Both the position numbers and the translations under genes were made by a program. From assembly GCF_033115175.1 (NCBI RefSeq), contig NC_084827.1, positions 21,136,001 through 21,200,000 of the forward strand: 64,000 nucleotides of DNA, given 5' to 3'. The notes under the pieces are model-generated. The model saw nothing but the letters and a program-made list of their open reading frames with translations. It was not told the DNA's origin and made no database searches. This document shows positions 1 through 11,249 of the stretch, piece by piece; positions within the stretch are counted from its first letter, which is position 1, and each line of letters begins with the position of its first letter. Source of the stretch: Lepus europaeus. Its lineage: Eukaryota; Chordata; Mammalia; Lagomorpha; Leporidae.

Positions 1-113
1 CTCTCTCTCCCTCCCCCCTCCTCCTCTCTCCCTCCCTCCCTCTCCCTCCTTTCTATCTCTCTCTGTCCCTCTGCCTTTCAAGTAAATAAATAAATAATTC
101 TTTTTAAAAAAAT
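1..113 (+). mobile_element. C-SINE 3' end, cut by window edge
   Basis: This is the CT-rich 3' region of a lagomorph C-SINE, ending in a TTTCAAGTAAATAAATAAAT-type tail followed by A/T-rich sequence. The tRNA-related body lies outside the window. Confidence 0.8.
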
Positions 114-681
114 CCATCTATGTTACACATCAAAAATTTCCTTATTGTCCTTGTGTTAAAATTCTCACAAATTTGCTCCTGGGTTAGGGAGTATGGTAGA
201 CTGGCAAGACGAAGGCTGGGGATGAAGTTCAGATTAACTTAGGAAGATAAGCTTTAGGCATCTTTGCCAGTTTGTTGGCATTGCCCGAAATTAATCTTGT
301 TCTCAGGGAGAAAGCTAGGCTGTTATAGGCTCCATCCTTTGTTATTCACATGACTTAAAAATAAAATTGAATACCATAAGTTATACCTAAGATAATTCTC
401 TGCTCAAGATTAGGAATTACTTAATGTGCATTTTTGGAAAATATAAATCTATTGCAATGTTTGCTTTCTTTGTCTCCTTCATCTGAATGTTCTTGTGGTT
501 AAGACATTTGGGAAGTAAATTAAAAAGCTCAATTTTAGACCATGATTTAGTAGAAAACATAGTATTGTCTTGCTTTGAAAATTACATTGCATAGAATAAT
601 CTGCAAGCACAGAAAAAGAAATCTATAAAACTATAAATGTATATATCACATACAACTCACAATGTAGAACTAAACTATTTA
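114..681. other. AT-rich non-coding stretch
   Basis: I see no gene, splice-like exon or recognisable repeat here. The sequence is AT-rich and single-copy in appearance. Confidence 0.5.
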
Positions 682-683
682 TA

Positions 684-988
684 CAGGTTGAATATCCTTT
701 ATCTGAACTGTTTGGGAGAAATGTTTAGGATTTCTGGCTTTCTCTGATTTTGGAATACTTGCATTTGCATCACAAGATATCTTGGGATGTGACCCAAGTC
801 TAAACATGAAATTCATTTGTGTTTTATAAACACCTAATACACATAGCTTGAAGGTAATTTTATACAATATTTTTAACAGTTTTGTACAATGAAGCAAAGT
901 TGCATAGTGAGGAATTTTCCACTTGTGGCACCATTTCGGATTTTAACATTTTGGATTTCATATCTTCAGATCAGGAAGGATCAACCAG
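684..988 (+). mobile_element. Tigger-like (pogo-type) DNA transposon remnant, 305 bp
   Basis: The ends are imperfect inverted repeats: the left end reads CAGGTTGAATATCCTTTATC and the right end, reverse-complemented, begins CTGGTTGATCCTTCCTGATC. A TA dinucleotide flanks each side (682-683 and 989-990), the duplication expected of pogo/Tc1-type elements. There is no transposase ORF, so this is a non-autonomous copy. The overall sequence resembles a mammalian Tigger family consensus (Tigger4/Zombi-like from memory); the exact family name is not certain. Confidence 0.75.
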
Positions 989-990
989 TA

Positions 991-2791
991 TATGAAATTT
1001 CTTTCTCTGTGTTGGACTTGACCCATTTCCATACCTCTCAGAAGGCTCCAAGTGCAGTCACAGCTGATGCCCTGTGCAGTGGCCCTTGCCTTGTCCTGAG
1101 TTCTGGGGCGGTGGGCAAAGGGCTAGTTCAATATCAAGGGGTGAGCCAGGTCTTCTCCCCTTCCACTCCAGCTTGCCAGGGGCTTGGGTAAGTCACTTCC
1201 TCGCTCTGGGTGGGCGTCAGTTTGCTCATCCTGACAGGAAGCATTTGCACAAGTTTATCTCGACAGCTTCTCTAGCTCAGTGATTCTAGAGTGGACTAAA
1301 CTTTGAGTTCTTTAGCAACATTGCTTCTGTTTTGTGGGCGATTTTAGTTCTGCTCTTTCATTTTGGAGCAACCTTTCGGTTCCCTTCCCCCTGCTCTCTC
1401 TGTCTCTCTCTTTCTTTCCCTTTGTGTTCTCTTCTCTTCTGTGTCATAACACAGTCCAGACGGAGGGTATAGTCCTTATTGTTGGAAGACAAGTCTCAGA
1501 TTTCTGCCCTCCACATCTTTGAACTGTTGTAAAAGAAGCGCTCAGACCGGGTATGCTTAACCTTAGCTTCAGAGGTGTAGGTGGGAGAAAGTGCTTGTCT
1601 GAAAATAATTCTTCTGAGGGAGCTCACACTGGTGAAATGGCTGGGCCAGTCATGGTGTGGAGTCACGGTGGGCTACACACCTGCTGGTGGGCATGAGGCA
1701 GTTCCTGAAGACTTGTTCTACTGTCTGGTTATTAGGGGCTTACAAAATCCTGACTGATTCTGATGTGAACTCAGTGAATTATTTAATGGTCTTTATAGTT
1801 GGGCACTCAGCTTGCCTGAAGTGTTTTCTGGCTTGAGGGGATGTCTTGGCCCTGTCTGCTGGTGGTGAAGGGTGAGGCCACCTCTGATTCACGGTGGCTG
1901 GAGCACCATCCAGTAATACCCAGGTGCCTCTGGGGCTTCTCCTACTCTAGGCTCTGCTGTAACACTGTCTTCCTTAACTGACAGCACTAGGATCACACCT
2001 CAGAGTGCGGCAGCTGGAGGCCCTGCCCTTGCAGCTAAAATAGTATCAGAATTGAGGTGAAAGGTTTAATTTTAGGCCTTTAAGAGCTGTTTCCTCCCCA
2101 CAAAGTGTGAGGTCAAATTGTTGCTTATCATCTTTTTTCCCCCCTTTGTCTAAAGCTCTTGGCTGTCGCTTGTCAGGTTGCCGCAGTATATTTGCAGTAT
2201 AGACTGCTTACAACAGTTTAACACTAAAAGCTTCTCTTTGTACTGGCTTTATGAGAAATCTTCAATCCATAGTCATCTACAGAAATTTTAAATTTAGTTC
2301 AGATTCGATAGGTCATTCTAGTTTCCAATAGGAAACTTCTGCTGGGGAGAGGGGTGGAATGGCCCTTTCAACAAGGAAGAATTGACCAACAAGGGCGCTC
2401 TTTTTTATGATATCCACACACTATTTATAGAGACTCCATCCAGCCATTAGCACTGGAGAAGTGACTGAAAACATTTACTTTCTCAGGATCACCGGAGGGA
2501 AAACACATCATTCAAGGGTCACACAAATTAAAAATGAGTTAATGAAGTTCAAAAATAAAGATTTGTAACAAATAACCATCTGTCCTTATTATTCTGTCAG
2601 CATAGAAACAGGAAATTCTGTTCTGGAAGTAAAACATATTCTAGTTATCTTTCTGTTCTATAATAAGGTCGCTTAGGGAGTGGGAACTGAAAGAAATGGG
2701 GAGTAAAGACGAAGAATCCTGTGAAGGAGGGAGAGCAAGCTGGCAGAGGAGCCAGGAATGGGCCAGGTATGGTCTAAACACACCGCCTAGC
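991..2791. other. Non-coding flank with weak MIR-like patch
   Basis: No gene is supported. A short patch near 1170-1265 (a 'gtaagtcacttcctc...' pattern) resembles a MIR core, and 1390-1445 is pyrimidine-rich. Short ORFs here have no recognisable domains. Confidence 0.4.
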
Positions 2792-3119
2792 TTTTTTTTT
2801 TTTTTTTTTAATAAGATTTATTTATTTATTTGAAAGAGTTACACAGAGAGAGAAGGAGAGGTAGAGAGAGAGAGAGAGAGAGAGGTCTTCCATCTACTGT
2901 TTCATTCCCCAATTGGCCACAACGGCCAGAGCTGTGCTGATCTGAAGCCAGGAGCTTCTTCTGGGTCTCCCACCCAGGTGCAGGGACCCAAGGACTTGGG
3001 CCATCTTCTACTGCTTTCCCAGGCCATAGCAAAGAGTTGGATTGGAAGTGGAGCAGCCAGGACTCGAACTGGCGCCCATATGGGATGGTGGCTTTACCCA
3101 CTATGCCACAGTGCTGGCC
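2792..3119 (-). mobile_element. C-SINE, full length, antisense
   Basis: Poly-T with the complement of the AAATAAATAAAT tail is followed by GA-rich sequence, then the complement of the tRNA-like body ending in 'ccacagtgctggcc'. No convincing target-site duplication was found. Confidence 0.92.
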
Positions 3120-3261
3120 TGCCACCTCCCAGTTTTGATCATCCAGTCCTTGGGGATAAAATTACCTCCCCATCTCTTGTTGAACTTCTCATTGTCCATC
3201 AGGCCTCATGTGGACATGGGTCAGCCCTTCAGCTACTGTGCTGGACATAGTCCCCACTCTT

Positions 3262-3596
3262 TTTTTTTTTGACAGGCAGAGTGGACCGTGAGAGAGAGAC
3301 AGAGAGAAAGGTCTTCCTTTTTGCCGTTGGTTCACCCTCCAATGGCCGCCGCGGTAGTGCGCTGCAGCCGGCGCACCGCGCTGATCCGATGGCAGGAGCC
3401 AGGTGCTTCTCCTGGTCTCCCATGGGGTGCAGGGCCCAAGCACTTGGGCCATCCTCCACTGCACTCCCTGGCCACAGCAGAGAGCTGGCCTGGAAGAGGG
3501 GCAACTGGGACAGGATCGGTGCCCTGACCGGGACTAGAACCCGGTGTGCTGGTGCCGCAAGGCGGAGGATTAGCCTAGTGAGCCGCGGCGCCGGCC
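3262..3596 (-). mobile_element. C-SINE, young, with perfect 16-bp TSD
   Basis: This antisense C-SINE is rich in CpG and close to a clean consensus. It is flanked by a perfect duplication CATAGTCCCCACTCTT at 3246-3261 and 3597-3612. The intact duplication and retained CpGs imply a recent insertion. Confidence 0.95.
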
Positions 3597-3612
3597 CATA
3601 GTCCCCACTCTT

Positions 3613-4335
3613 GTCCTTTGACATCCAGAGTGCTGTGCGCTCACAGCTGCCTGGAGCTGTTGGCCGCTCTCCTTGCCTGCAGCCCCTGGTTTCCCACTCA
3701 TAAAATGGCACCCAGACCTCGCCCCTGGCTCTGCTCCTGGATTCTGCTTCTCCAGCTCAGAATGGAGCTAGAGAAGGGATTCTTCCCTCACTCCTAATTG
3801 GGGGAAGTGGACCCAGATGGCTGGAGTCTTTCTAGAATCTTCATTTTCTCTCTTCATCCTTCTTCCATCTTTGATTCTGTTCCTTCTACTCTTCCTCCTT
3901 TCTCTCAGCCTGAAATGGGGAAAAACAACAAAGAAGTGAATGAGGCTTCCAAATGATGATCATCTCTTCTCCCCAGGGAAGTTGCCCCAACGTATCTGGG
4001 TATGGAAGAAGTGATAAGGAAAGAGGGAGATGAGGATAACAAGATGATAACAGCTGTGGGCAGGAGAGCTCCTTCAGGGAGCTCAGTGATGACCCAGAAG
4101 GAGAAGAATAAAATTTAAGCAGTTAAAAACCAATTGTCTCCCCACCCATAGTTGTTTCTCCACCTCCTACACCTCTTTTTTTCCTCCGTCCAATGTCTTA
4201 CCTATTTGTTAACTGGTGTGCTTTGAAAACAGTGCATGCTGGTCTGTGCTTGCCAGCTGCTTTGAGAGCCTAATCCAGCCGTAGACAGGCGTGGCTAATG
4301 CTTTGCTAGTCCCAGGTAAGGGAACCTTCCGAGCA
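3613..4335. other. Non-coding flank, no feature seen
   Basis: Between the young SINE and the ancient repeat there is purine/pyrimidine-skewed sequence with no gene or repeat that I can name. Confidence 0.4.
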
Positions 4336-4890
4336 CCAACTGCAGACCCATCTGTGGTAGGCAGACGTCTAGGATGGATGCCTGCTTCCTGGGATCCATG
4401 CCCTTGTGCAGTCCCTTCCTTGCCCTGGAGTGTGGGCTGGATTTCTAGATCACTTCTAACAAATAGAACATGACAGGTGTGATGAGACCTCACTTTCAGG
4501 ACTGGCTTATTACAGGTGGTGACTCCATATTGCTTGCATTCTTTTGCTCTCTCACTTTGATGGAGCTGGTGACCATAGTGTGAGCTGTCATACAGAGAAG
4601 CCTCTGTGGCAAGAAACTAGGAGTGACCGCTGCTCAACAGCCAAGAAGGATCTAAGACGCCCAAGTTCAACAGCCCAAGAGGAACTGAACCCAGGCAACA
4701 ACCACCAAGGGAGCCTGGAAGCAGATCCTGCTCCAGCCAACTTTCAAGACTCATCTTGAATGAGTGACAGCCCAGCCAACACCTAGGTTGTATAAGAGAG
4801 ATGTTAAGCTGGAGAGAGAAGCTATGCCTGGATTCTTGACCAATGGCAACTGCAAGATAATAAATGTGCAATGTAAAGCCCTGAGTACTG
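4336..4890 (+). mobile_element. Ancient mammalian interspersed repeat (L1M/LTR-type 3' end)
   Basis: The text 'gagtgtgggctgga...cttctaacaaatagaaca' through 'aagataataaatgtgc' follows, in order, a pattern common to an old eutherian repeat whose end is '...gtgagataataaatgtgtg'. I cannot decide between an L1M 3' end and an ERVL-type LTR. It is non-coding and highly diverged. Confidence 0.4.
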
Positions 4891-5879
4891 GGATAATTTG
4901 TTTTGCAGCAGGAGATAATTAATATGCTGCCTTTTACATAAGTTCTTCCTTTAACAGACCCTTTCTGTATATCAATACCCATAGCAGGGTGCATGATTTG
5001 CTTACCTATGCCGCATTTTGCACCTAGAAAATAATATTTTAATAAAATGATTTTGGATTATGAGGGGAGGGAAACCTTTTCACAAGCCCTAGAACACATG
5101 TGTTCTTTGTTCTCTACCTGGCCTTCCTAGCTCAGCTTGATCCCATCTTTCTGAGTCTCCACAAATCCTAGAGCTCACTAATCTGACCCACAGCATTCGG
5201 CTGTTGGATGGTTCTTTTCCTCCTTGTTCTCTATATTACTGTGTATCTGTCTTAGTATTATGGACTGCCTTATAGTACATTGGCTGGGACTTCATTTGAG
5301 TCCCTGAGTCAAAGGTAATCATGACTGACTTTATAATTAACGTTGGAAAGAGTCAAATAGCTTATCTGGACTCATTTTTGAGTTCACGTTCATTTGTATA
5401 TTTTTGTTTGGTGATCACTACCTGGTTTGTTGAAAGAAAAGTAGCAAAGCAAGTCAAAGTATTGTGTCTTTGGAGGTCTTAGGAAACTAATGCTCATTTC
5501 TGACATCGAGATTATCACACAAAACCTTTGTTATGAACTTAAATCATATGAAATATGATACACATCACTATCTGGACAATATCAGTGAGCAGATAACATT
5601 TCCATCCTTTCTATTTGCCAAACATTGTCCTAAATCAAGTTTCTGAGGTGCAGATTTAAAAATATAATTGACAATTAAGAATAATATAAGGTCCATTGTT
5701 TTCATTCTGGGAAAAAGAAGAGACAGAGACACACACAGAGCTACAGCGAGACAGAACAAAAGAGCTGAAATAATGAATCAAAGGCACACTAATGATTGAA
5801 TTACACCCAGAAATCTTCAGAAAGTGATTCAAAAATACAACAGATAAAAAAGTTTCTCTAGTGTCATACTTTGGTGAGA
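4891..5879. other. Non-coding stretch, no feature seen
   Basis: The sequence is AT-rich, with no recognisable gene or repeat apart from short purine-rich patches near 5710-5760. Confidence 0.4.
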
Positions 5880-5990
5880 ATTAAGTTGGTGTGTGAGGTA
5901 GTGGTGATGGAGGTGGTAGTTGTGATGGTGGTGGTGGTGGTGGTGGTGGTAATAGTTGAAGTGGTGACAGTGGTGTGATAGCAGTGGGGG
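5880..5990 (+). repeat. (GTG)n-rich simple repeat
   Basis: Imperfect GTG/GTGAT triplets include a pure run of about nine TGG units at roughly 5925-5950. The complementary strand reads as poly-His/Tyr in one frame, which is an artefact of the repeat and not a protein. Confidence 0.9.
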
Positions 5991-6037
5991 TGTGGGCCTC
6001 TGATTCTTTCTCATGTTAATAATAGACTGTAATGTGC

Positions 6038-6360
6038 AGGCGCCATGGCTCACTAGGCTAATCTTCCGCCTGTGGCGCCGGCACCCTGGGTTCTAGTCCC
6101 GATTGGGGAGCCGGATTCTGTCCTGGTTGCTCCTCTTCCAGTCCAGCTCTCTGCTATGGCCCAGGAGTGCAGTGGAGGATGGTCCAAGTCCTTGGGTCCT
6201 GCACCCTCATGGGAGACCAGGAGGAGCACCTGACTCCTGGCTTTGGATCAGCGCGGTGCGCCGGCCGCAGCGGTCATTGGAGTGTGAACCAATGGAAAAG
6301 GAAGATCTTTCTCTCTGTCTCTCTCTCTCTCACTGTCCACTCTGCCTGTCAAAAGAAAAA
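6038..6360 (+). mobile_element. C-SINE, full length, sense
   Basis: The tRNA-like head ('caggcgccatggctcac') is followed by the body and a CT-rich tail ending in 'tctgcctgtcaaaag'. The flanks carry a slightly diverged duplication, AATAGACTGTAATGTGC (6021-6037) and ATAGTCTGTAGTGC (6361-6374). Confidence 0.93.
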
Positions 6361-6668
6361 ATAGTCTGTAGTGCAACTGCAGTGTACTACAGTATACCCG
6401 TGAAGTCACAGCCACTACACCATGAGACAGATGACTTCAGCCCGATGGATGCGTAATAAGAGACAAAGTGTAGGACAGAATGGCCACCAGCTGAGCGTAA
6501 GGTCCTATGTAGGTGCTCTACAAGTAGGGAGGGGTCTTGAGGAGAAGGTACCGCTGAGCACGGAAGATAGCACGAGTGTGTTTGGGGACTGTAGGAAACA
6601 AGCCTGTTCTTCAGAAGTCAAAAGAAGCTTTTTTGGATCCTCAAAGGATGTCGTTCAAGAAGAGGAGA

Positions 6669-7018
6669 GGCTGGTGCCGTGGCTTAACAGGCTAATATTC
6701 CGCCTTGCGGCACCGGCACACCAGGTTCTAGTTCCGGTTGGGGCGCTGGATTCTGTCCCGGTTGCTCCTCTTCCAGGCCAGCTCTCTGCCATGGCCCGGG
6801 AAGGCAGTGGAGGATGGCCCAAGTCCTTGGGCCCTGCACCTGCATGGGAGACCAGGAGAAGCTCCTGGCTTCGGATCAGCGAGATGCGCCGGCCGCAGTG
6901 GCCATTGGAGGGTGAACCAATGGCAAAAGGGAAGACCTTTCTTTCTGTCTCTCTCTCTCACTATTCACTCTGCCTGTAAAAAAAAAAAAAAAAGAAGAAG
7001 AAGAAGAAGAAGAAGAAG
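6669..7018 (+). mobile_element. C-SINE with (GAA)n tail
   Basis: A complete sense C-SINE, CpG-rich in its head, ends in poly-A that runs into about 12 GAA units. The flanking duplication is AAGAAGAGGAGA (6657-6668 and 7019-7030), so the microsatellite appears to have grown from the tail/duplication boundary. Confidence 0.92.
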
Positions 7019-7029
7019 AAGAAGAGGAG
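6993..7029 (+). repeat. (GAA)n microsatellite
   Basis: About 12 uninterrupted GAA units lie directly downstream of the SINE poly-A tail. Confidence 0.95.
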
Positions 7030-7030
7030 A

Positions 7031-7800
7031 ACAGCAGTCCTTTTCTTGGCCCAGTGAGTGCTCTGCCAGGAGAAGGCAAACACTGTAGTGAACCGGAAGA
7101 GCTGTGCTCAATTTTTCCAGCTTCACCTACACTCAGCCCGGCCAGTGGTGTGGAGGGCTGGGCTTAGGAAGAATGTGAAGGTGGCCCTGTGCTGCTGGTG
7201 CATGGCTGTTTCCAAGGCATGGATGTGACCGCACTCAGCTTGCCCTCCAGGTTCTTACAGCGGCAGGAAGCATCTCCCATGTGTCACCGAGGTTAGTGGG
7301 GACTGATGTTAGCATGTTCACTTTATTAGAAAGAATAACATCGGGTGCTGGAACAAGTGAATCCTCAAATTTCAGTGACCCCACCCAGTGCAAGTTTCTC
7401 ACTCACCAAACAGTCCAACGTGGATGTTTCTGCTAGGCAGGCAGCAGGCCTCACCTTAGAAAGCTTTCTGTCTTGAGCTACCAATCCTGGGACCACAGTG
7501 CAGAGATTTTAAGAGCGAGATGGCATGACTTCTTAATGGCAAGAGTTAGGTAGGGCTGGGTCTCAGCTTCTTCCTCCACCAGAAAACACTGGATGGAGTG
7601 TTTTACACCTTAGCCAAAGGGAGAATGGCGTAAAAGAGAGAAAGAGGAGCTTTGGTGGACGCGAACAGAAGATAAGGGCAGCATGAGTGTCCTGGGTTCC
7701 TGATTTCGAATGGTCACTTCCTTAGGCTCTGCCAGTAAGTCTTGGATGTATTTAACTGCTCTGCTGCGGGCTGCCTGTGAGGAGCATGCTTTCCTGAGCA
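7031..7800. other. Non-coding flank, no feature seen
   Basis: No gene-like ORF with recognisable domains and no repeat that I can identify. Confidence 0.4.
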
Positions 7801-7804
7801 TAGT

Positions 7805-7985
7805 GGGTTTCAAATATTAGTGAACATCATCAGAACCACCGGGAATGTTTGCAAAGCCTGCAGATTCCCAGGAGCCTTTCCAGTGCATCTGATTGAAACA
7901 GGGGCCAGGAATCTATGCTGACAACCAGCCCCCACCCCCACCCCAGGGATTCTGAGACAGGTGGTCTTTAGATCACATGTGGAGA
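7805..7985 (-). mobile_element. Possible hAT-Charlie/MER5-like remnant
   Basis: The patterns 'aacatcatcagaaccacc', 'gcagattcccagg' and a central 'cccagggattctgagacaggtggt' are reminiscent of short non-autonomous hAT elements. No clean 8-bp duplication was found, so the call is tentative. Confidence 0.35.
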
Positions 7986-8185
7986 CATGGCCTTGAATTG
8001 CTTCTGATTCATGAAGTTTGCCTAAGAGCAAGTACTGCAGATGCTCCGTGTGACCTGCCCATGTTTGCTCCCCCATACTACTCGATTACCTGCTACCTGC
8101 CCAGAGGGCTTCACCTGGGGGCTGCCTTGCTGCCCATGTGGTGGACTGGACTTGTTGGAGAGTTATGTAATTTGGGGGGAGTCTT

Positions 8186-8485
8186 TTTTTTAACTAATTA
8201 ATTTTTTTAAACGGAGAGAGGCAGAAATTCCATGCACATTTCCCCCAAATGCCTGCAATAGTCAGATGCAGAGTGGGGCAAGGCTGCAGCCGGGAGACAG
8301 GAACTCCATCTGGGTCTCCCACGCAGACAGCAGGGATTCAAGTACTTCAGCCAATAGCTGCTGCCCTCTTCCCCTTCCCCAGATGCATTCTCAGGAAGCT
8401 GGATTGGAAGCACAGAAGAGCTGGAACTTGAACCAGGCACTCAGATAGGAGATGTGGGCAGAGGCCTGACAATGCCTGCCCTTGA
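8186..8485 (-). mobile_element. C-SINE, old, antisense
   Basis: A diverged copy: the poly-T and tail complement are followed by 'ggcagaaattcc', 'ctccatctgggtctcccacg' and 'ctggattggaagcacag'. The divergence implies an older insertion than the CpG-rich copies nearby. Confidence 0.8.
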
Positions 8486-9393
8486 GAGCAGTTCTTAGCA
8501 GCTGTAGGTGTTGGTATGCAGACACCCTGGCTCCCTCATCCCCTGGGGGACAGCTCTCTGGTGTGTTCCACACTGGCTTCCAGAGTCCTCCATTGGGATT
8601 TAGCTCCACGTGCCCACTGTGGTACCCAGTCTGATAATGCACCTTCATTGTCTCCCTTCTCCTCCCAACTCCATGGGCTCCTGTCGCCTCTGAAATAAAC
8701 TACCTGTCCTGGAATCCTTGTGTGAGGTCGTACTTCCTGAGGAAGCCAGTGGAGACGCACAGACACTGCACTATATGGGACACCTCTGGGAACTTCTCCC
8801 AAGCATGCATGAACTGATTGTAGCAATGAGGAGAAACCATCATCCCGAGCCTCACTGGCCCAGTCTGTCAGTCTAACACATCTGGCCTTCCTCCCAGCAG
8901 CCCGTGCTTTATAAACTGAGCAAAGTGACTTGCCATCATTTGCAGATGGTCTAGCAAGAGAAATACTGACTTGGTTTGCAAAAGAAAGAAATCTCCTTCC
9001 CACTTGCCCCTGTCAGCTTTGCTCTGTGGTTGGAGCTTTATGTTGTCAATATTCCTCCGGGGTGAGTGGTCGGCAGAGGTTCCCAGGTTTCACGTTTACC
9101 TGAAAGCCGGAATGGGGTCATAAATCTGCATGGAAGGAATCCACATCACAGCTTGTGTTAAATGGACCCCACACATATGGCATTGTTTTTTTTTTTTTTT
9201 AAATTTTATTTTCTAACACATGGGCAGTTTCTCACATTTTAAATCAACTGAAAATGAGAAGATTATGGGCAAATCTTCTTGGAGGATTAACTACCAGGAA
9301 ATATATTGGTTTGCTTAAATATTTGGGGTGGGATGAATGATGAGACCAGACACTTTCCAGAGACATATTTTCTGTTGTAGATAGTGGAAGTTC
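8486..9393. other. Non-coding flank with a poly-T tract
   Basis: No gene is seen. A T12+ run sits near 9186-9201 but no SINE body is attached to it. Confidence 0.4.
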
Positions 9394-9685
9394 AGGGGTG
9401 AATATTGTGGCACAGCAGGTTAAGCAGCTGTGTGGGACACCCATATTCCCTATCAGAGTGATGGCTGGATTCCTGGCTACTCTGCCTCCAATCCGGCTTC
9501 CAGCTAATGTGCCTGTGAAGGCAATGGAAGGTGGCCCAAACACTTGGGCCCTTGCCACCCAAGTGGGAGAGCATGATGGATTCCTGGTTCCTGGCTTCAT
9601 CCTGGCTCAGTGGATGAAAGATCTCTCTCTCTCTCTCCCTGCTACTCTGCATTTCAAATCAACCAATCAATCATTAAGGAAAAGC
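9394..9685 (+). mobile_element. C-SINE, old, sense
   Basis: A diverged sense copy: 'ggggtgaatattgtggcacagcagg' head pattern, central 'ggcccaaacacttgggccc', CT-rich tail and 'catttcaaatcaaccaatc' end. Confidence 0.85.
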
Positions 9686-11249
9686 AAGCCCAAGGGGAGC
9701 CTGGGAAGATGATTTGGAATCACCTGTTTGTGGGGACTGGCTGGGCTACAGACACCTTCCCCCAGTTCAACGTGCAGCAAAGGACAAGGAGAACTGTGAT
9801 GCTGGGGCTTGGTAAATAGGGCTGTGCATTCACTGTCTTCAGGTGAATTTTACGACAGGGACCAATCACTCCTGGAGGCAATCTCATCAGTTGGGGTGGA
9901 TAATCACCTGCCTAGGGCCTATGTCACCAGCTCAGGGGCTACTAGAGAAAGTCATCCATCGGCAGTACTCAAGAATACGGAGAAAGCCTTCATTCCCTCT
10001 CAAGCACATGCCATGGAGGACTGAGAGAGGGCCTCCCTCTGAGTTAAAGAGGATGCAAAACTCAGCATCAGAGCTGTGCTTTCCCTAGGAGAGATCAAGG
10101 CTGCTGATGGCTCAGAAAGCTGCACCACACCGAAAAAGGCAGCGATGTGCCTGCAAGACGCCAGCGCTCCGCAGGTCATGATCAATAGGGAGAGGAGAAA
10201 ACCGGCTCGTTAGGCGCTTCCCCCTGAGCGGCTCACTCAGCCATGCCACGCCTCCAAAGCAACAACCAGCTGTGCCGTCCTATTATTAACACCGGCCCAC
10301 TGAGGTGCTGTGCTCTGGCCTCACGCTAGGCAATAGACCTGTTGGACCCACAGGCAGCGGCTAGCAGGATCTAAAGACCTGGCATGGGGAGCAGCTCTGT
10401 GTGCTAAGGATCTCTTCAGCCTCCCCCTCGTTCCTGCCTCTTTCCTGCTCCAAAATCTATTAGGGCTCTGGTAGTAGAAGGTCCAGAGAGGTGTTGAGTA
10501 ACATCCTTCAGTTACCTGGGGTACCTCTGCTCAGACAGAGCTCACCAGCCTGGGGTTTGGGGTAGGGTGGGCTTCCTTCCAACGTCCCTTTTAATTCCCA
10601 GAGGAGGAGGGAATTCTTCCAGAAAGCTTCCCAAACTTCACAAGCAGCCAGGCCACCAATGAACCCTCGCAGGTGCATCTCTGTGTCAAGCAGGTCTTCT
10701 CCCTGTCCTGGGCTGCACTGCCTGTCACCCGTTCCGGACTGTGCTGAACTGAGGTTCCCTATGCAGACATGTTTGGGGACAGGGGACCCAGGCTGTCTTA
10801 TGTCTCCAAATCCACCTGCCTCGCTCACAGGTGCTTGTGGCCATAAAACAATGATTCTACACTCTCACAGCTTCTCCAGTGGAGGTGTGAAAGGAATGAT
10901 AGGAGCACAGGTTCTTTGGGCTGGGAAACTGTAGGTTTTTCTAAGTGACAAAGGGCCTAGGAAAGGGACAGCTGTCTCCTCCATGGAAAACGCATACTAC
11001 CGCCCTGTGGGGCAAAGCAGGAACCAGGGAGGATGTGTGTACCTGTGTGTGGGGTGGGGTGCGGGGGGGGGGGGGAGAGGGGAGCTATCAATCCAGACTG
11101 CTCTGATTTCTGGCACTTTCCAGCTTTGCCTCTAAGCCTCCACGTCCTTCTTTGTAGAGTGAGCTTCGTAATTTTAACCGCTTCGCAGAGCTGATGTGAA
11201 AATCAAAGGAGCCAGAGCAGGACTAGCGACACACCTGTGTACATTAGGG
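9686..11249. other. Non-coding flank upstream of the CpG island
   Basis: No gene is supported. A poly-G run (about 14 G, 11062-11075) lies in a purine-rich setting. GC content rises towards 11.2 kb. Confidence 0.4.

Noticed and set aside
3229..3711. 160-codon minus-strand ORF and similar ORFs at 6422, 6738, 35073 and 40810
   Set aside because: They are translations of C-SINE sequence; the same peptide phrases recur at every SINE.
5829..6053. His-rich 74-codon ORF
   Set aside because: It is the complement of the GTG simple repeat.
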